Positions 1 to 9,542 are shown, counted from the stretch's first letter. The stretch: 64,000 nt of DNA from Marinobacter sp. LQ44 (GCF_001447155.2 NZ_CP014754.1:1364001-1428000); one strand, 5' to 3'. The notes: a model not told the origin generated them from the letters alone. Translations and numbers: made by a program.

Positions 1-428
1 GCATGGCCCGCCACGGTGGCGGTGCGTTCTCCGGCAAAGACCCCTCGAAGGTTGACCGTTCTGCAGCCTATGCCGGTCGTTACGTGGCCAAGAACATCGT
101 GGCCGCCGGCCTGGCCGAGAAGTGCGAGATTCAGGTGTCCTACGCCATCGGTGTCGCCCAGCCGACCTCCATTTCTTTGAACACCTTCGGCACCGGCAAG
201 ATCAGCGACGACAAGATCATCGACCTGGTACGCGCACACTTCGACCTGCGCCCGTATGCGATCACCAACATGCTGGACCTGCTGCACCCGATGTACCGGG
301 CCACAGCAGCCTACGGCCACTTCGGCCGCGATCCATACGAGATGACCGTTGGCGGCAAGACCTTCACCGCGTTCCCGTGGGAGAAGACCGACCGTGCTTC
401 GGCTCTGAAGGACGCTGCGGGCATCTGA
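1..428 (+). CDS. metK: S-adenosylmethionine synthase, C-terminal part (left edge cut)
   Basis: This is the last 141 codons of methionine adenosyltransferase, which makes S-adenosylmethionine from ATP and methionine in the cytoplasm. The visible part begins in the glycine-rich [19 protein letters not shown] block that is a family signature and contributes to the ATP/phosphate site, and runs through the conserved [12 protein letters not shown] stretch to a normal family C-terminus. The true start lies off the left edge; the ATG at position 3 is only an internal methionine. The next gene on the same strand is ahcY, 374 bases downstream, so the two sit in one methyl-cycle block but are separated by a long structured spacer. 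Confidence 0.96.
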   Translation, partial: MARHGGGAFSGKDPSKVDRSAAYAGRYVAKNIVAAGLAEKCEIQVSYAIGVAQPTSISLNTFGTGKISDDKIIDLVRAHFDLRPYAITNMLDLLHPMYRATAAYGHFGRDPYEMTVGGKTFTAFPWEKTDRASALKDAAGI

Positions 429-802
429 CGATTTTGGGTCTGACTCTTTGAGTTGGGTCCTATTTTTGGCCCAGCCCTCTTGGTGTGGTGGTGGGCGGCG
501 GCAAGGAACGTCTTTCGCACTTGTGGTGAGGGCTTATCGAAAACTCTTTCATGCAAGGCGCTGAAAGAAGGCCAAATTCAGTATTTCGGCGTACCGGAGA
601 CGGCATACGCCAAAGTTTGAAAGAGGAGATGGGGAACGTCTTTCGCGGAATTTCGAAGGCCATGGATGGCCTGAGAGAAGCGCACATGGATGTGCTCGTA
701 GCGGTTCCGCGAAAGACGTTCCCCATCTCCGACACAACCCATACAGGCGGTACCCGATAATGTTCCGGGACCGTAGAGAAAGGCTGACAGGAGAACACCC
801 AA
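429..802 (+). other. 374-base metK-ahcY spacer, rich in inverted repeats
   Basis: No credible gene is seen here. The stretch holds small hairpins at 561-581 (CTGAA/TTCAG) and 588-611 (GGCGTA/TACGCC), then the long inverted-repeat element at 625-730. A 14-base copy of the left arm of that element (GGAACGTCTTTCGC) also occurs alone at 505-518 and could pair with the right arm instead of the usual partner. The ahcY ribosome binding site (AGGAG near 789) follows. I looked for the known SAH riboswitch and did not recognise its conserved core. Confidence 0.55.
625..730 (+). repeat. Long inverted-repeat element 1 with two NGGA hairpin loops
   Basis: Arms of 26 bases (625-650 and 705-730) are perfect reverse complements. 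The 54-base loop carries two mini-hairpins: GGCCA-TGGA-TGGCC (657-670) and GCACA-TGGA-TGTGC (682-695). The GGA triplets are 21 bases apart. The same layout recurs at 9428, 33295, 37249 and 43001 with different arm sequences. In this copy the GGA-bearing strand is the same as that of metK and ahcY. The right arm is not followed by a T-run, so it is not a standard intrinsic terminator. Confidence 0.8.
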
Positions 803-2197
803 ATGAGCACTCCGGCAGAAAAACTGACCACGTTTGAAGACTACAAAGTCCGCGACATTACCCTCGCCGACTGGGGCCGCAAGGAAATCAAAATCGCCGA
901 AGGCGAAATGCCCGCCCTGATGAAACTGCGCGAGAAATACAAAGCCGAGCAGCCGCTGAAAGGCGCCAACATCATGGGCTGCATCCACATGACCATCCAG
1001 ACCGCCGTATTGATTGAAACCCTGGTGGAGCTAGGCGCTAACGTGCGCTGGTCATCGTGCAACATCTTCTCCACCCAGGACCAGGCCGCAGCCGCCATCG
1101 CGGCGCAAGGCATTCCCGTGTTCGCGTGGAAAGGTGAAACTGACGAAGAATACGAATGGTGCCTGCACCGCACCGTAGGTGCAGACGTGGACGGCTGGCA
1201 ACCGAACATGATCCTGGACGACGGCGGCGACCTGACCGAGTTGCTGCACAAGGAATACCCGCAGGTGATTGCCAAGTGCCACGGTGTGACCGAAGAAACC
1301 ACCACCGGCGTGCACCGTCTGCAGGAAATGCTGCGCGACGGCACTCTGAAGATCCCGGCGATCAACGTGAACGATTCGGTCACCAAATCCAAGAACGACA
1401 ACAAGTACGGCTGTCGTCACAGCCTGAACGACGCCATCAAGCGTGCTACCGACCACCTGCTGTCTGGCAAGAAAGCACTGGTCATCGGCTACGGTGACGT
1501 AGGTAAAGGCTCTGCCCTGTCCCTGCGCCAGGAAGGCATGATTGTAAAAGTGACCGAAGCCGACCCGATCTGCGCCATGCAGGCCTGCATGGACGGTTTT
1601 GAAGTGGTATCCCCGTACATCGATGGCATCAACACCGGTACCGAGCAAGGCATCAACACCGACCTGCTGGGCACCACTGACCTGCTGGTGACTACCACCG
1701 GTAACGTCAACGTGTGTGACGCCAACATGCTGAAGGCGCTGAAGAACGGCGCTGTGGTGTGCAACATCGGCCACTTCGATAATGAAATCGATACCGCCTA
1801 CATGCGCAAGAACTGGGAGTGGGACGAGGTCAAACCGCAGGTACACGTGATTTACCGCGACAAGGCCAGCAACGACCACCTGATCCTGCTGTCCGAAGGC
1901 CGCCTGGTGAACCTGGGCAACGCCACCGGTCACCCGTCCCGGATCATGGATGGCTCCTTCGCCAACCAGGTGCTGGCCCAGATGTACCTGTTCGAGCGCA
2001 AGTTTGCCGACCTGCCGGAGGAATCCAAGGCCAAGGGTGTTTACGTTCAGGTACTGCCCAAGCAACTGGACGAAGAAGTGGCCCGCGCCATGGTCGAAGG
2101 TTTTGGTGGCGTGATCACCAAGATGACGCCGGACCAGGCAAAATACATCGGTGTGCCGGTCGAAGGCCCGTACAAGCCGGAAAGCTACAGGTACTGA
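803..2197 (+). CDS. ahcY: Adenosylhomocysteinase
   Basis: Cytoplasmic S-adenosylhomocysteine hydrolase, 464 residues, which splits SAH to homocysteine and adenosine using bound NAD and so relieves product inhibition of methyltransferases. The NAD-binding loop [10 protein letters not shown] is at about 229-238, the substrate region around residues 55-62 ([10 protein letters not shown]) is intact, and the chain ends with the typical KPESYRY tail whose Lys and Tyr reach into the neighbouring subunit. The ATG is preceded by AGGAG about 10 bases upstream. metF begins 12 bases after the stop, so the pair is probably cotranscribed and recycles homocysteine towards methionine, with metK just upstream. 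Confidence 0.98.
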   Translation: MSTPAEKLTTFEDYKVRDITLADWGRKEIKIAEGEMPALMKLREKYKAEQPLKGANIMGCIHMTIQTAVLIETLVELGANVRWSSCNIFSTQDQAAAAIAAQGIPVFAWKGETDEEYEWCLHRTVGADVDGWQPNMILDDGGDLTELLHKEYPQVIAKCHGVTEETTTGVHRLQEMLRDGTLKIPAINVNDSVTKSKNDNKYGCRHSLNDAIKRATDHLLSGKKALVIGYGDVGKGSALSLRQEGMIVKVTEADPICAMQACMDGFEVVSPYIDGINTGTEQGINTDLLGTTDLLVTTTGNVNVCDANMLKALKNGAVVCNIGHFDNEIDTAYMRKNWEWDEVKPQVHVIYRDKASNDHLILLSEGRLVNLGNATGHPSRIMDGSFANQVLAQMYLFERKFADLPEESKAKGVYVQVLPKQLDEEVARAMVEGFGGVITKMTPDQAKYIGVPVEGPYKPESYRY

Positions 2198-2209
2198 GCG
2201 GAAACGATC

Positions 2210-3079
2210 ATGGAATCCCAGAAGCAATTCAAGCGCCGTTTCAGCTTTGAGTTTTTCCCGCCCAAGACCGATCAGGGCAAGGAAAAGCTGCAGGCGGTGC
2301 GCAACCAGCTGGCGGAGGTGAACCCGGATTTCTTCTCGGTCACCTTCGGCGCCGGCGGCTCCACCCGGGACCGCACCATTGAAACAGTACTGAACCTGCA
2401 CAAGCAGGGCATTTCCACGGCACCGCACCTGTCGTGCGTGGGTGGTACCCGCGCAGAGATCGGCGAGCTGCTGGATCTGTACAAAGAAAACGGCATCAAC
2501 CGGATCGTGGCCCTGCGCGGCGACCTGCCCTCGGGTATGGGCGCTTCCGGTGAACTGCGTTACGCCAACGAACTGGTGGAGTTCATCCGGGAGCACAGCG
2601 GTGATCACTTCAACCTGGAAGTGGCCGCATACCCGGAGTTCCATCCCCAGGCCCGCAACGCCGAGGAAGACCTGAAGAACTTCGCACGAAAAGTACAGGC
2701 CGGTGCCAACAGCGCCATCACCCAGTACTTCTTCAACGCCGACAGCTACTTCTACTTCATCGACCGCCTGGAGCAGATGGGAGTCACCATTCCGGTGGTG
2801 CCGGGCATCATGCCGATCGTGAACTTCTCCAGCCTGGTGCGGTTCTCCGACATGTGCGGTGCGGAAATCCCGCGTTGGATCCGCAAGCAGCTGGAAGCCT
2901 ATGGCGACGACACCGACAGCATCCGCAAGTTCGGTGAAGACGTGGTCACCGAGATGTGTGAGAAGCTGCTGAAAGCCGGGGCGCCCGGGCTGCACTTCTA
3001 CACCCTGAACCAGGCTGAACCCAGTCTCTCCATCTGGAAGAATCTGGACATCAGCGACCGGGAGAAGATCGCTTTCTGA
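2210..3079 (+). CDS. metF: 5,10-methylenetetrahydrofolate reductase
   Basis: A 289-residue TIM-barrel flavoprotein that reduces methylene-THF to methyl-THF, the methyl donor for remethylation of homocysteine. The N-terminal FSFEFFPPKT motif (about 11-20) and the TFGAGGSTRDRT motif (about 44-55) are typical of MetF, and the length matches the bacterial family. It starts 12 bases after ahcY, with a weak ribosome site (GGAAA), which suggests translation coupled to ahcY. A strong intrinsic terminator follows at once, closing the methyl-cycle unit. Confidence 0.97.
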   Translation: MESQKQFKRRFSFEFFPPKTDQGKEKLQAVRNQLAEVNPDFFSVTFGAGGSTRDRTIETVLNLHKQGISTAPHLSCVGGTRAEIGELLDLYKENGINRIVALRGDLPSGMGASGELRYANELVEFIREHSGDHFNLEVAAYPEFHPQARNAEEDLKNFARKVQAGANSAITQYFFNADSYFYFIDRLEQMGVTIPVVPGIMPIVNFSSLVRFSDMCGAEIPRWIRKQLEAYGDDTDSIRKFGEDVVTEMCEKLLKAGAPGLHFYTLNQAEPSLSIWKNLDISDREKIAF

Positions 3080-3091
3080 TCTGCTCCCCGA

Positions 3092-3127
3092 AGCCCTCTG
3101 CCGGCCGGCAGAGGGCTTTCTCTTTCC
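3092..3127 (+). terminator. Intrinsic terminator after metF
   Basis: A perfect 13-bp palindromic stem (AGCCCTCTGCCGG / CCGGCAGAGGGCT, 3092-3117) is followed by the T-rich run TTTCTCTTT. It lies 13 bases after the metF stop. Confidence 0.85.
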
Positions 3128-3296
3128 CCTCCCCAGCGTTATAACCAACTGAATTTCTGCAAATCCTGCTTTTCTGGTCTAGGCTGTATCTGATGTATCC
3201 CCATCAACGCTCCTCGCAAGGCAAGCGTTAAAAGCGGTTACCTGTGCGAATTGCCTTACCGGGCAAATGGAGCATAAAAAACAGAAAGGAGATCAC

Positions 3297-4055
3297 ATGA
3301 GCACGAAATGGCTGAAAACACTGGGCGCTGGTCTGGCATTGTCGGTTGCAGCGTCAACCGTTAGTGCAGAAACCCTCCGAGTGGTGACCGACCCAAGTTT
3401 TGTCCCCTTTGAAATGATGGACCAGGAAACCGGCGAGATGATCGGTTTCGACATGGATATCATCTCTGAGGTGGCCGAGCGCGCGGGCTTTGAGTACAAC
3501 CTGCAGACCATGGATTTCAATGGCATTATCCCGGCCCTGCAAACCGGCAACGTGGATATCGCTATCGCCGGCATTACCATCACCGAAGAGCGCAAGCAGA
3601 TTGTCGATTTCTCTGACCCCTACTACGACTCCGGCCTGCGGATTCTGGTGCGGGCAAACAACAGTGATGTCGATGAGCTTTCTGATCTTGAGGGCAAAAA
3701 AGTTGGCACCAAGATCGGCAGCACCAGTTACGACTTCCTGATGCAAAACCTGGATAACAATGGCGGTGTCACGCCGTACCCGGGCAGCTCCGATATGTAT
3801 ATGGCACTGATGTCCCGAGCCATTGATGCGGTGTTCTACGATGCCCCGAACGTTGGCTACTTTGCCAGCACCCGTGGCGAAGGCCGGGTGAAAACCGTCG
3901 GCCAGCTTTATGAAGGCCAGCAGTACGGTATCGCCCTGAAAAAGGGCAGCCAATGGGTTGGCCCGGTCAACGAAGCACTTGCCTCTATTAAGGAAGACGG
4001 TACCTACAAGACCATTTATGAAAAATGGTTTGGCCCCATGCCTGAAGACAAGTAA
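3297..4055 (+). CDS. Periplasmic amino acid-binding protein of an ABC importer (GlnH/ArtJ type)
   Basis: A 252-residue family 3 solute-binding protein. Residues 1-23 form a Sec signal peptide (basic start, hydrophobic core, VSA cleavage box before ETLRVV). The mature part has the usual two-lobe marks: FVPFEMMD, GFDMDI, LQTGNVDIAIAGITIT, and FSDPYYDSG. The start at 3297 is chosen because AAGGAGATCAC sits right before it; an upstream ATG in frame at 3267 has no such site. Permease and ATPase genes follow on the same strand. The exact ligand (glutamine, arginine, other polar amino acid) cannot be told from the sequence alone. Confidence 0.93.
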   Translation: MSTKWLKTLGAGLALSVAASTVSAETLRVVTDPSFVPFEMMDQETGEMIGFDMDIISEVAERAGFEYNLQTMDFNGIIPALQTGNVDIAIAGITITEERKQIVDFSDPYYDSGLRILVRANNSDVDELSDLEGKKVGTKIGSTSYDFLMQNLDNNGGVTPYPGSSDMYMALMSRAIDAVFYDAPNVGYFASTRGEGRVKTVGQLYEGQQYGIALKKGSQWVGPVNEALASIKEDGTYKTIYEKWFGPMPEDK

Positions 4056-4126
4056 CCCGCCATCCGTTCTGGTCAGGGCGTACAACGCCCTGACCGGTTC
4101 CTCCCAACTCAACGGAGACTCACACT

Positions 4127-4798
4127 GTGGAATTCCAGTTTCAGTTTGACTGGCAGGCAGCAATCCATGCCATTCCATTTCTGGCCAAAGGCATCCCCTA
4201 CACTCTGATGATTTCCTTTGGCGGCCTGGCCATCGGCTTTGTGCTGGGCATCCTGTTCGGTTTGCTGAGCATCAACAAAAGCTGGTTCCTGCGCTGGCCC
4301 GCCATTGCCTACATCGAGATTTTTCGTGGCACGCCGATTCTGGTTCAGGTCCTGTTTATTTTCTACGGGCTGCCAGACCTGGTCGGTGGGCCCATCGACC
4401 CGCTCACCGCTGGCATTGCAGCCATCGCACTCAATTCCGGCGCTTATATTTCCGAAGTGGTGCGCGGTGGCGTGCAGTCCATCGACAAGGGCCAGACCGA
4501 AGCAGGCCTGTCGCTCGGGCTCTCCAGAACCCAGACCTTCTGGTCCATCATCTGGCCCCAGGCGTTCCGGCGCATGATTCCGCCACTGGGCAACCAGGGC
4601 ATTGTCAGCATCAAAGACACGTCCCTGTTTTCTGTCATCGGCGTAGGTGAACTGGTCCGTCAGGGGCAGGTGTACATTGCCAACACGTTTACCGCGTTTG
4701 AGGTGTATTTCGTGGTCGCACTCATGTACCTGGCCATCACCTTAACTCTGTCCCTGCTCCTGCGTTTGCTTGAGCGCCGTGGCGTAGCGTCTGTCTGA
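4127..4798 (+). CDS. Amino acid ABC transporter permease (GlnP type)
   Basis: Inner-membrane permease of 223 residues with about five hydrophobic helices. The EAA loop that docks the ATPase is seen as [16 protein letters not shown] near residues 124-139, and the preceding [11 protein letters not shown] motif is typical of the HisM/GlnP family. It starts with GTG at 4127 behind a GGAG site. The gene lies between the binding protein and the ATPase, 13 bases before the latter, and is a member of the same operon. Confidence 0.95.
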   Translation: MEFQFQFDWQAAIHAIPFLAKGIPYTLMISFGGLAIGFVLGILFGLLSINKSWFLRWPAIAYIEIFRGTPILVQVLFIFYGLPDLVGGPIDPLTAGIAAIALNSGAYISEVVRGGVQSIDKGQTEAGLSLGLSRTQTFWSIIWPQAFRRMIPPLGNQGIVSIKDTSLFSVIGVGELVRQGQVYIANTFTAFEVYFVVALMYLAITLTLSLLLRLLERRGVASV

Positions 4799-4811
4799 AG
4801 GAGCCCGAGTA

Positions 4812-5558
4812 ATGACTCAGATTGTGAAAATGAAGGGCATGAACAAGTACTTCGGCAAACTGCATGTCCTCAAGGATATTGACCTGACCGTCGAGCAGGG
4901 AGAAGTAGTGGTGATTATCGGTGCCAGCGGCTCCGGCAAGTCCACTTTGATCCGCTGTGTGAACGGCCTTGAAGAGTATGAATCCGGCGTCCTGGAAGTA
5001 GATAACCAGAAACTCGCGCCCAAAGGTGGCAACCAGCAGGCGTTGTCGGAAATACGCAAGGAAGTGGGCATGGTGTTCCAGCAGTTCAATCTGTTCCCTC
5101 ACCTGACGGTACGAAAGAACATCATGCTGGCCCCCATGAAAGTCAAAAAGGCGTCCCAGGTAGTGGCCAACGCCACCGCAGAGCGCTTGCTGGACAGAGT
5201 AGGCATCGGCAACCAGGCCGACAAATACCCCAGCCAGTTGTCGGGTGGCCAGCAGCAACGGGTAGCCATCGCCCGGGCCCTCGCCATGGAACCCCGATTG
5301 ATGCTGTTCGACGAACCTACCTCGGCGCTGGACCCGGAAATGATCGGGGAGGTGCTGGATGTCATGCGAGAGCTGGCCAAGGAGGGGATGACCATGATGG
5401 TGGTTACCCACGAGATGGGATTTGCCCGGGAAGTCGCAGACCGGGTGATCTACATTCATGAGGGCCAGATTGTCGAGGAAGGCAGGCCCGACGACGTCTT
5501 CGACAACCCCCAGAACGAGCGCACCCAGGCATTTCTTTCACGGGTGCTGGCGCACTGA
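4812..5558 (+). CDS. Amino acid ABC transporter ATPase (GlnQ type)
   Basis: Cytoplasmic ATPase of 248 residues that powers the importer. Walker A (GASGSGKST, about 38-46), Q-loop (MVFQQFNLF), signature (LSGGQQQR), Walker B ([13 protein letters not shown]) and the switch histidine (VVTHEMG) are all present. This is the last gene of the three-gene importer. A hairpin follows between it and the convergent SDR gene. Confidence 0.96.
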   Translation: MTQIVKMKGMNKYFGKLHVLKDIDLTVEQGEVVVIIGASGSGKSTLIRCVNGLEEYESGVLEVDNQKLAPKGGNQQALSEIRKEVGMVFQQFNLFPHLTVRKNIMLAPMKVKKASQVVANATAERLLDRVGIGNQADKYPSQLSGGQQQRVAIARALAMEPRLMLFDEPTSALDPEMIGEVLDVMRELAKEGMTMMVVTHEMGFAREVADRVIYIHEGQIVEEGRPDDVFDNPQNERTQAFLSRVLAH

Positions 5559-5580
5559 CCGCCTCGCACCCGGTTCGTTT

Positions 5581-5613
5581 GGCCTCGGTAGTTGTCTAAG
5601 GCTTACCGAGGCC
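5581..5613 (+). terminator. Hairpin between convergent glnQ-like and SDR genes
   Basis: A 10-bp perfect stem (GGCCTCGGTA / TACCGAGGCC) with a 13-base loop lies in the 60-base gap between two convergent genes. No clear T-run flanks it on either strand, so termination is a guess from position and stem strength. Confidence 0.5.
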
Positions 5614-5618
5614 TGCAG

Positions 5619-6407
5619 TCACGCTCTGGCCAGGCGGAACAGCAACTCCGGCGACAGCCGCTTAACCCAGAGCGCCGCCATTTCCTTGCCCTTACCCACC
5701 GGGATTTCGCGCTTCTTCGCTTGAAGCCCCTTGAAAATCACCTCGGCACATTCGTTTACGTCCATGCCACCGGCAATATCTGCATCTTCCTCACCAAAAG
5801 CAGAGCCATCGCCCGAAAGGGCATTGCGGGAAATATCCGTGCGAATAAAACCGGGTGTAATGGTAGACACCTGAACACCCTCACCCTCCACTTCCGCACG
5901 AAGGGCATCAAAAAAGCCCATCACCGCATGCTTGGCGGCGCAATATCCGGTTCTCATGGGGGCACCGACTTTGCCAGCCACACTGGAGGTGACCGCCAGG
6001 TGCCCGGCGCCACGCTCCAGCATATGGGGCAGCACCGCCTTGGTGAGTGCAATCTGGCCCATCACATCCACGTCCATCAGCTTCTGATAGACCGCCATAT
6101 CGGTATCTTTGCACAAGGAGCGTTGAGAGACGCCTGCGTTGTTGACCAGCAGATCGATAGTACCGAAGGCCTCCAGCACCGCCTGAACGGCACCGGGCAA
6201 AGAAGCCCAGTCAGTCACATCCAGCGGCAAGACCAGCACATGCCCCTCCTCCAGGCCGGCCTCAAGGCAGCGGCTTGCAACTCGCTCCAGTTCGCTTTTA
6301 CGGCGGGCAGATAACACAAGACGCGCGCCATGTTTCGCATATCGAAGGGCGAGCGCCTCGCCAATGCCGGAGGAGGCTCCGGTAATCCAGACAGTTTGTG
6401 CGGGCAT
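5619..6407 (-). CDS. Short-chain dehydrogenase/reductase
   Basis: A 262-residue classical SDR, an NAD(P)-dependent oxidoreductase. The cofactor motif TGASSGIG is at 9-16, the structural NNAG at about 89-92, and the catalytic set Ser141/142, Tyr155, Lys159 (YCAAK) is intact. Basic residues after the second strand (SARRK, 33-37) suggest a preference for NADP(H). The C-terminal part (PVGKGKEMAALWVKRLSPELLFRL) looks amphipathic and could touch the membrane, as in many lipid-acting SDRs, but the substrate is unknown. It is a single-gene unit upstream of the DUF2505 gene on the same strand. Confidence 0.9.
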   Translation of the reverse strand: MPAQTVWITGASSGIGEALALRYAKHGARLVLSARRKSELERVASRCLEAGLEEGHVLVLPLDVTDWASLPGAVQAVLEAFGTIDLLVNNAGVSQRSLCKDTDMAVYQKLMDVDVMGQIALTKAVLPHMLERGAGHLAVTSSVAGKVGAPMRTGYCAAKHAVMGFFDALRAEVEGEGVQVSTITPGFIRTDISRNALSGDGSAFGEEDADIAGGMDVNECAEVIFKGLQAKKREIPVGKGKEMAALWVKRLSPELLFRLARA

Positions 6408-6518
6408 AGTAATTCAGTCCTTCCGTTACCAGGCTCTTGTTTTGGAACGTTTAAACAAGAGACTACACCAGCAAATGAACACCCGCCATGACCATCACCG
6501 GGCGGCGGTTAGCAAACG

Positions 6519-7007
6519 TCACAACAACTGACGCGTAACCTCATACTCCCGTTCAATCTTTGCGTGAGAATCTTCTGCCAGAAACTTAGCCACCTTCTTG
6601 CCGAGGAAAGGCACATCGCAGTGAACAGACAGGTTCACGTAGTTGATGCAGCGATTACCATTGCCCAGCAAACGCATAATGCCCTTGATTCGAGCTGGCA
6701 CCCCATCAATCTTTACCCGGAACTCACAGTGCCACTCGCCATCGTCTTTCTTGAACCAGTGCTCTTCCTGGCGCACCCGGTTCCACTCCCGATGAAAGCT
6801 GGCCAGCATGCCGGGGACCGGGGCTGACGCCATCATTTCCCGCTCAATGACCAGCTTGGCCGCAGCATCGTCCCGTTGGAGCTCAGCTACACGAAGGTTC
6901 CGGGAACCAAGCTTCTGGTTCTTTTCAATAATGTGATGCTCACTGAAGAACCGTTCGATGATGTGATCCAGCCCTACCTCATAGGCATGCTCCAGAGTCA
7001 GCTCCAT
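6519..7007 (-). CDS. DUF2505 family protein
   Basis: A 162-residue protein that I assign to the DUF2505 family (START/polyketide-cyclase-like fold) from its overall pattern: a short N-terminal helix region (HAYEVGLDHIIERFF), a mid-chain HREWNRVRQEEHW stretch, and a C-terminal helix ending in a basic/acidic segment. No signal peptide or membrane helix is seen. The family has no firm function; a lipid-binding role is only an inference from the fold. It lies upstream of the SDR gene, separated by 111 bases, and diverges from bioA. Confidence 0.7.
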   Translation of the reverse strand: MELTLEHAYEVGLDHIIERFFSEHHIIEKNQKLGSRNLRVAELQRDDAAAKLVIEREMMASAPVPGMLASFHREWNRVRQEEHWFKKDDGEWHCEFRVKIDGVPARIKGIMRLLGNGNRCINYVNLSVHCDVPFLGKKVAKFLAEDSHAKIEREYEVTRQLL

Positions 7008-7221
7008 AATCGCCTCCTGTTATGTTGAATTCATTGTTGCTGCAGCCGGCCATCCTCACATTGGCCGCCCGAACGAGCGTTTCTGGCATGGAAGCCATCC
7101 GACTGGTTCACACGCCACCGCTGTTCTGGGTCACAACCGGGGCGCTGTTAACCGAGCGCTCCGGGAAGTATCATGGGCGGTCTCAAACAAAATGCCCCAG
7201 CCGGGAAGACAGGAGAACACG

Positions 7222-8571
7222 ATGCGTAATGCTGATCTGGTCGCACGGGACCTCAAATCCGTGTGGCACCCCTGCACCCAGATGAAAGACCACGAAAGCC
7301 TGCCGTTGATTCCCATCAAGCGCGGCGAAGGCGTGTGGTTGGAAGACTTCGAGAGCAACCGGTATATCGATGCGGTCAGTTCGTGGTGGGTGAACCTGTT
7401 CGGCCACGCCAACCCGCGGATCAACTCCGCTATCCAGGAACAGATTGGCCAGCTGGAACACGTGATTCTGGCCGGTTTTACCCATGAACCGGTGGTCAGC
7501 CTGTCTGAGCGCCTGATCGAAGTCACGCCCGAAGGGCTCAGCAAGTGCTTCTACGCGGATAACGGTTCATCCGCCATCGAAGCTGCCCTGAAGATGAGCT
7601 ACCACTACTGGAAAAACCTGGGCCAGCCCGGCAAGAAAAACTTCGTCAATCTCAGCAACAGCTACCACGGCGAAACCCTGGGTGCACTGGCGCTCGGTGA
7701 TGTGGCGCTCTATAAAGACACCTATCAGCCGCTGCTGATGGAGGTTCTTACCGCCCCATCCCCCGATGCCTACAACAAAGAACCGGGTGAAACCGACGAA
7801 GACTATGCCCTGCGCCAGTTCGAGGCCATGGAGAAACTGCTGGCCGAACGGCACGATGAAATCTGTGCTGTGGTGGTCGAGCCCCTGATCCAGTGCGCCG
7901 GCGGCATGCGCATGCACCATCCGATATACCACACCAAGCTCCGGGAAGCCTGCGACCGCTACAACGTGCACCTGATTGCCGACGAGATCGCCGTGGGCTT
8001 TGGTCGCACCGGCACCCTGTTCGCCTGTGAACAATCCGGCATTACCCCGGATTTCATGTGCCTGTCCAAGGGACTTACCGCCGGCTACCTGCCGTTGTCC
8101 GCCGTGCTGACCACCGAAACCGTGTACAACGCCTTTTACGACGACTACGAAACCTTGCGCGCCTTCCTGCACAGCCACAGCTACACCGGCAATCCCATCG
8201 GCTGCGCCGTCGCCCTGGCCACCCTGGACATCTTCCGGGACGAAAACGTCATCGAAAACAACCGCCAGCTGTCCCGCTGCATGGCTGAATCCGTCGCCCA
8301 CCTGGCCGACCACCCCAACGTCGGTGACATCCGCCAGCACGGCATGACCCTGGCCATCGAAATGGTTAAAGACAAAGCCAGTAAAACCCCGTTCCCCTGG
8401 CAGGAACGCCGGGGTCTGAAAGTCTACCAACACGCCCTCACCCGCCAGGCACTGCTACGGCCCCTGGGCAACGTGGTGTACTTCATGCCCCCGTATGTCA
8501 TCACCGAAGACCAGATACGCCACCTGGCACAGGTAGCGACCGAAGGCATCGGCATCGCGGTAAAAGGCTGA
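7222..8571 (+). CDS. bioA: Adenosylmethionine-8-amino-7-oxononanoate aminotransferase
   Basis: A 449-residue class III aminotransferase that uses SAM as amino donor to make 7,8-diaminopelargonate in biotin synthesis. The N-terminal VWHPCTQMKDH motif (about 14-24) is specific for BioA. The PLP-site aspartate lies in DEIAVGFGRTG (254-264) and the Schiff-base lysine is K283 in LSKGLTAGYLPLSAV. ATG 7222 is chosen because ACAGGAGAAC precedes it closely; an earlier in-frame start at 7192 lacks a ribosome site. rsmE follows after 9 bases, so the two are probably cotranscribed. Other bio genes are not in the window. Confidence 0.96.
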   Translation: MRNADLVARDLKSVWHPCTQMKDHESLPLIPIKRGEGVWLEDFESNRYIDAVSSWWVNLFGHANPRINSAIQEQIGQLEHVILAGFTHEPVVSLSERLIEVTPEGLSKCFYADNGSSAIEAALKMSYHYWKNLGQPGKKNFVNLSNSYHGETLGALALGDVALYKDTYQPLLMEVLTAPSPDAYNKEPGETDEDYALRQFEAMEKLLAERHDEICAVVVEPLIQCAGGMRMHHPIYHTKLREACDRYNVHLIADEIAVGFGRTGTLFACEQSGITPDFMCLSKGLTAGYLPLSAVLTTETVYNAFYDDYETLRAFLHSHSYTGNPIGCAVALATLDIFRDENVIENNRQLSRCMAESVAHLADHPNVGDIRQHGMTLAIEMVKDKASKTPFPWQERRGLKVYQHALTRQALLRPLGNVVYFMPPYVITEDQIRHLAQVATEGIGIAVKG

Positions 8572-8580
8572 GGGCAGCCC

Positions 8581-9315
8581 ATGCGCATACCCAGGATATT
8601 CACAGACAGCCCACTCCAGGCGGGCAGTCTCTGCGAGCTTGACGAAAACGCCGCCAACCACGTGGGCCGGGTACTGCGCATGCAGCCAGGCCAGGAGTTG
8701 CGCCTGTTCAACGGCGACGGCCAGGACTACACCGCCACCATCACCCAGGCCGGCAAGAAAAACGTTCAGGTAGAAATAACCGGGGCGGAAACCAACAACA
8801 CCGAATCTCCCCTGAACATCATCCTGGGCCAGACATTATCCAAAGGCGACCGGATGGATTACGCGGTGCAGAAAGCGGTCGAAATGGGCGCCACCACCAT
8901 CGCACCCCTGACCACCGAACGCTCCGATGTAAAACTCAAAGGTGACCGGGAAGAAAAACGCCTGCGCCACTGGCAGCAAGTCGCCATCAGCGCCGCCGAA
9001 CAATGCGGCCGGGCGAGGGTACCGAACATACTGCCAGTAATGACCGTTGCCGAATGGCTGCAATACAGCCAGACCGCCGACCTGCAACTGGTACTCCACC
9101 ACCGCACGGAGCAGTCGTTGAACACCCTCACCAAGCCGGGCAGCGTTGCCCTGATGATCGGCCCGGAGGGCGGTTTGACCGCCGATGAAATCCACCTTGC
9201 AGAACAAAACGGCTTCCTGCCCGTGGCCCTTGGCCCCCGGGTACTGCGCACCGAAACCGCCCCGGTCGCTGCCATTGCGCTGTGCCAGTGGCTGTGGGGA
9301 GACATCGGCAGCTGA
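8581..9315 (+). CDS. rsmE: 16S rRNA (uracil-1498-N3) methyltransferase
   Basis: A 244-residue SPOUT-class RNA methyltransferase. The N-terminal PUA-like part (MRIPRIFTD...NHVGRVLRMQPG) is typical, and the trefoil-knot SAM site is seen as MIGPEGGLTADEI and LGPRVLRTETAPVAAI near the C-terminus. It begins 9 bases after bioA. Inverted-repeat element 2 lies 112 bases downstream. This rRNA enzyme must not be confused with the CsrA homologue of Pseudomonas that carries the same symbol. Confidence 0.95.
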   Translation: MRIPRIFTDSPLQAGSLCELDENAANHVGRVLRMQPGQELRLFNGDGQDYTATITQAGKKNVQVEITGAETNNTESPLNIILGQTLSKGDRMDYAVQKAVEMGATTIAPLTTERSDVKLKGDREEKRLRHWQQVAISAAEQCGRARVPNILPVMTVAEWLQYSQTADLQLVLHHRTEQSLNTLTKPGSVALMIGPEGGLTADEIHLAEQNGFLPVALGPRVLRTETAPVAAIALCQWLWGDIGS

Positions 9316-9427
9316 GGTTTGTGGCCCTGATTGGCAAACCTGCGGGCATCGCAGTCATTGACAGATCTGGCCCCGACCAACATTATCCTTGTCTGACAAA
9401 AAAGCCTGAAGCCATTGCCGATTTAGG

Positions 9428-9542
9428 GGCAGCGGGTTGCGGAGAGGCTTTCCAAAACCCTGCGGAGCCATGGATGGCGGAGCGGAGCGTACAAGGACGT
9501 ATTCACAGCGTGTTTTGGAAAGCCTCTCCGCAACCCGCTGCC
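9428..9542 (+). repeat. Long inverted-repeat element 2 with two NGGA hairpin loops
   Basis: Arms of 31 bases (9428-9458 and 9512-9542) are perfect reverse complements and include CTTTCCAAAAC at the inner edge. The 53-base loop holds GCCA-TGGA-TGGC (9467-9478) and TACA-AGGA-CGTA (9490-9501), GGA to GGA distance 20. The spacer between rsmE and the DUF445 gene (9316-9587) contains nothing else I recognise. The GGA strand is the same as that of both neighbours. Confidence 0.85.

Noticed and set aside
429-802. SAH or SAM riboswitch before ahcY
   Set aside because: I looked for the conserved riboswitch cores and did not find them; only inverted repeats are visible.
1052-3148. A 698-codon open frame on the minus strand opposite ahcY and metF
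   Set aside because: It is a shadow of two certain genes in GC-rich DNA; its sequence is low-complexity-like (rich in V, H, Q, G) and has no family motif.
8581-9315. RsmE as a CsrA homologue that would regulate the GGA elements
   Set aside because: The gene encodes the 16S rRNA methyltransferase; the shared symbol is a coincidence. No csrA/rsmA gene is in the window.
9428-9542. Long inverted repeats read as insertion-sequence ends or MITEs
   Set aside because: Arms are not conserved between copies, there is no transposase remnant and no clear target-site duplication; the loop, not the arm, is the conserved part.
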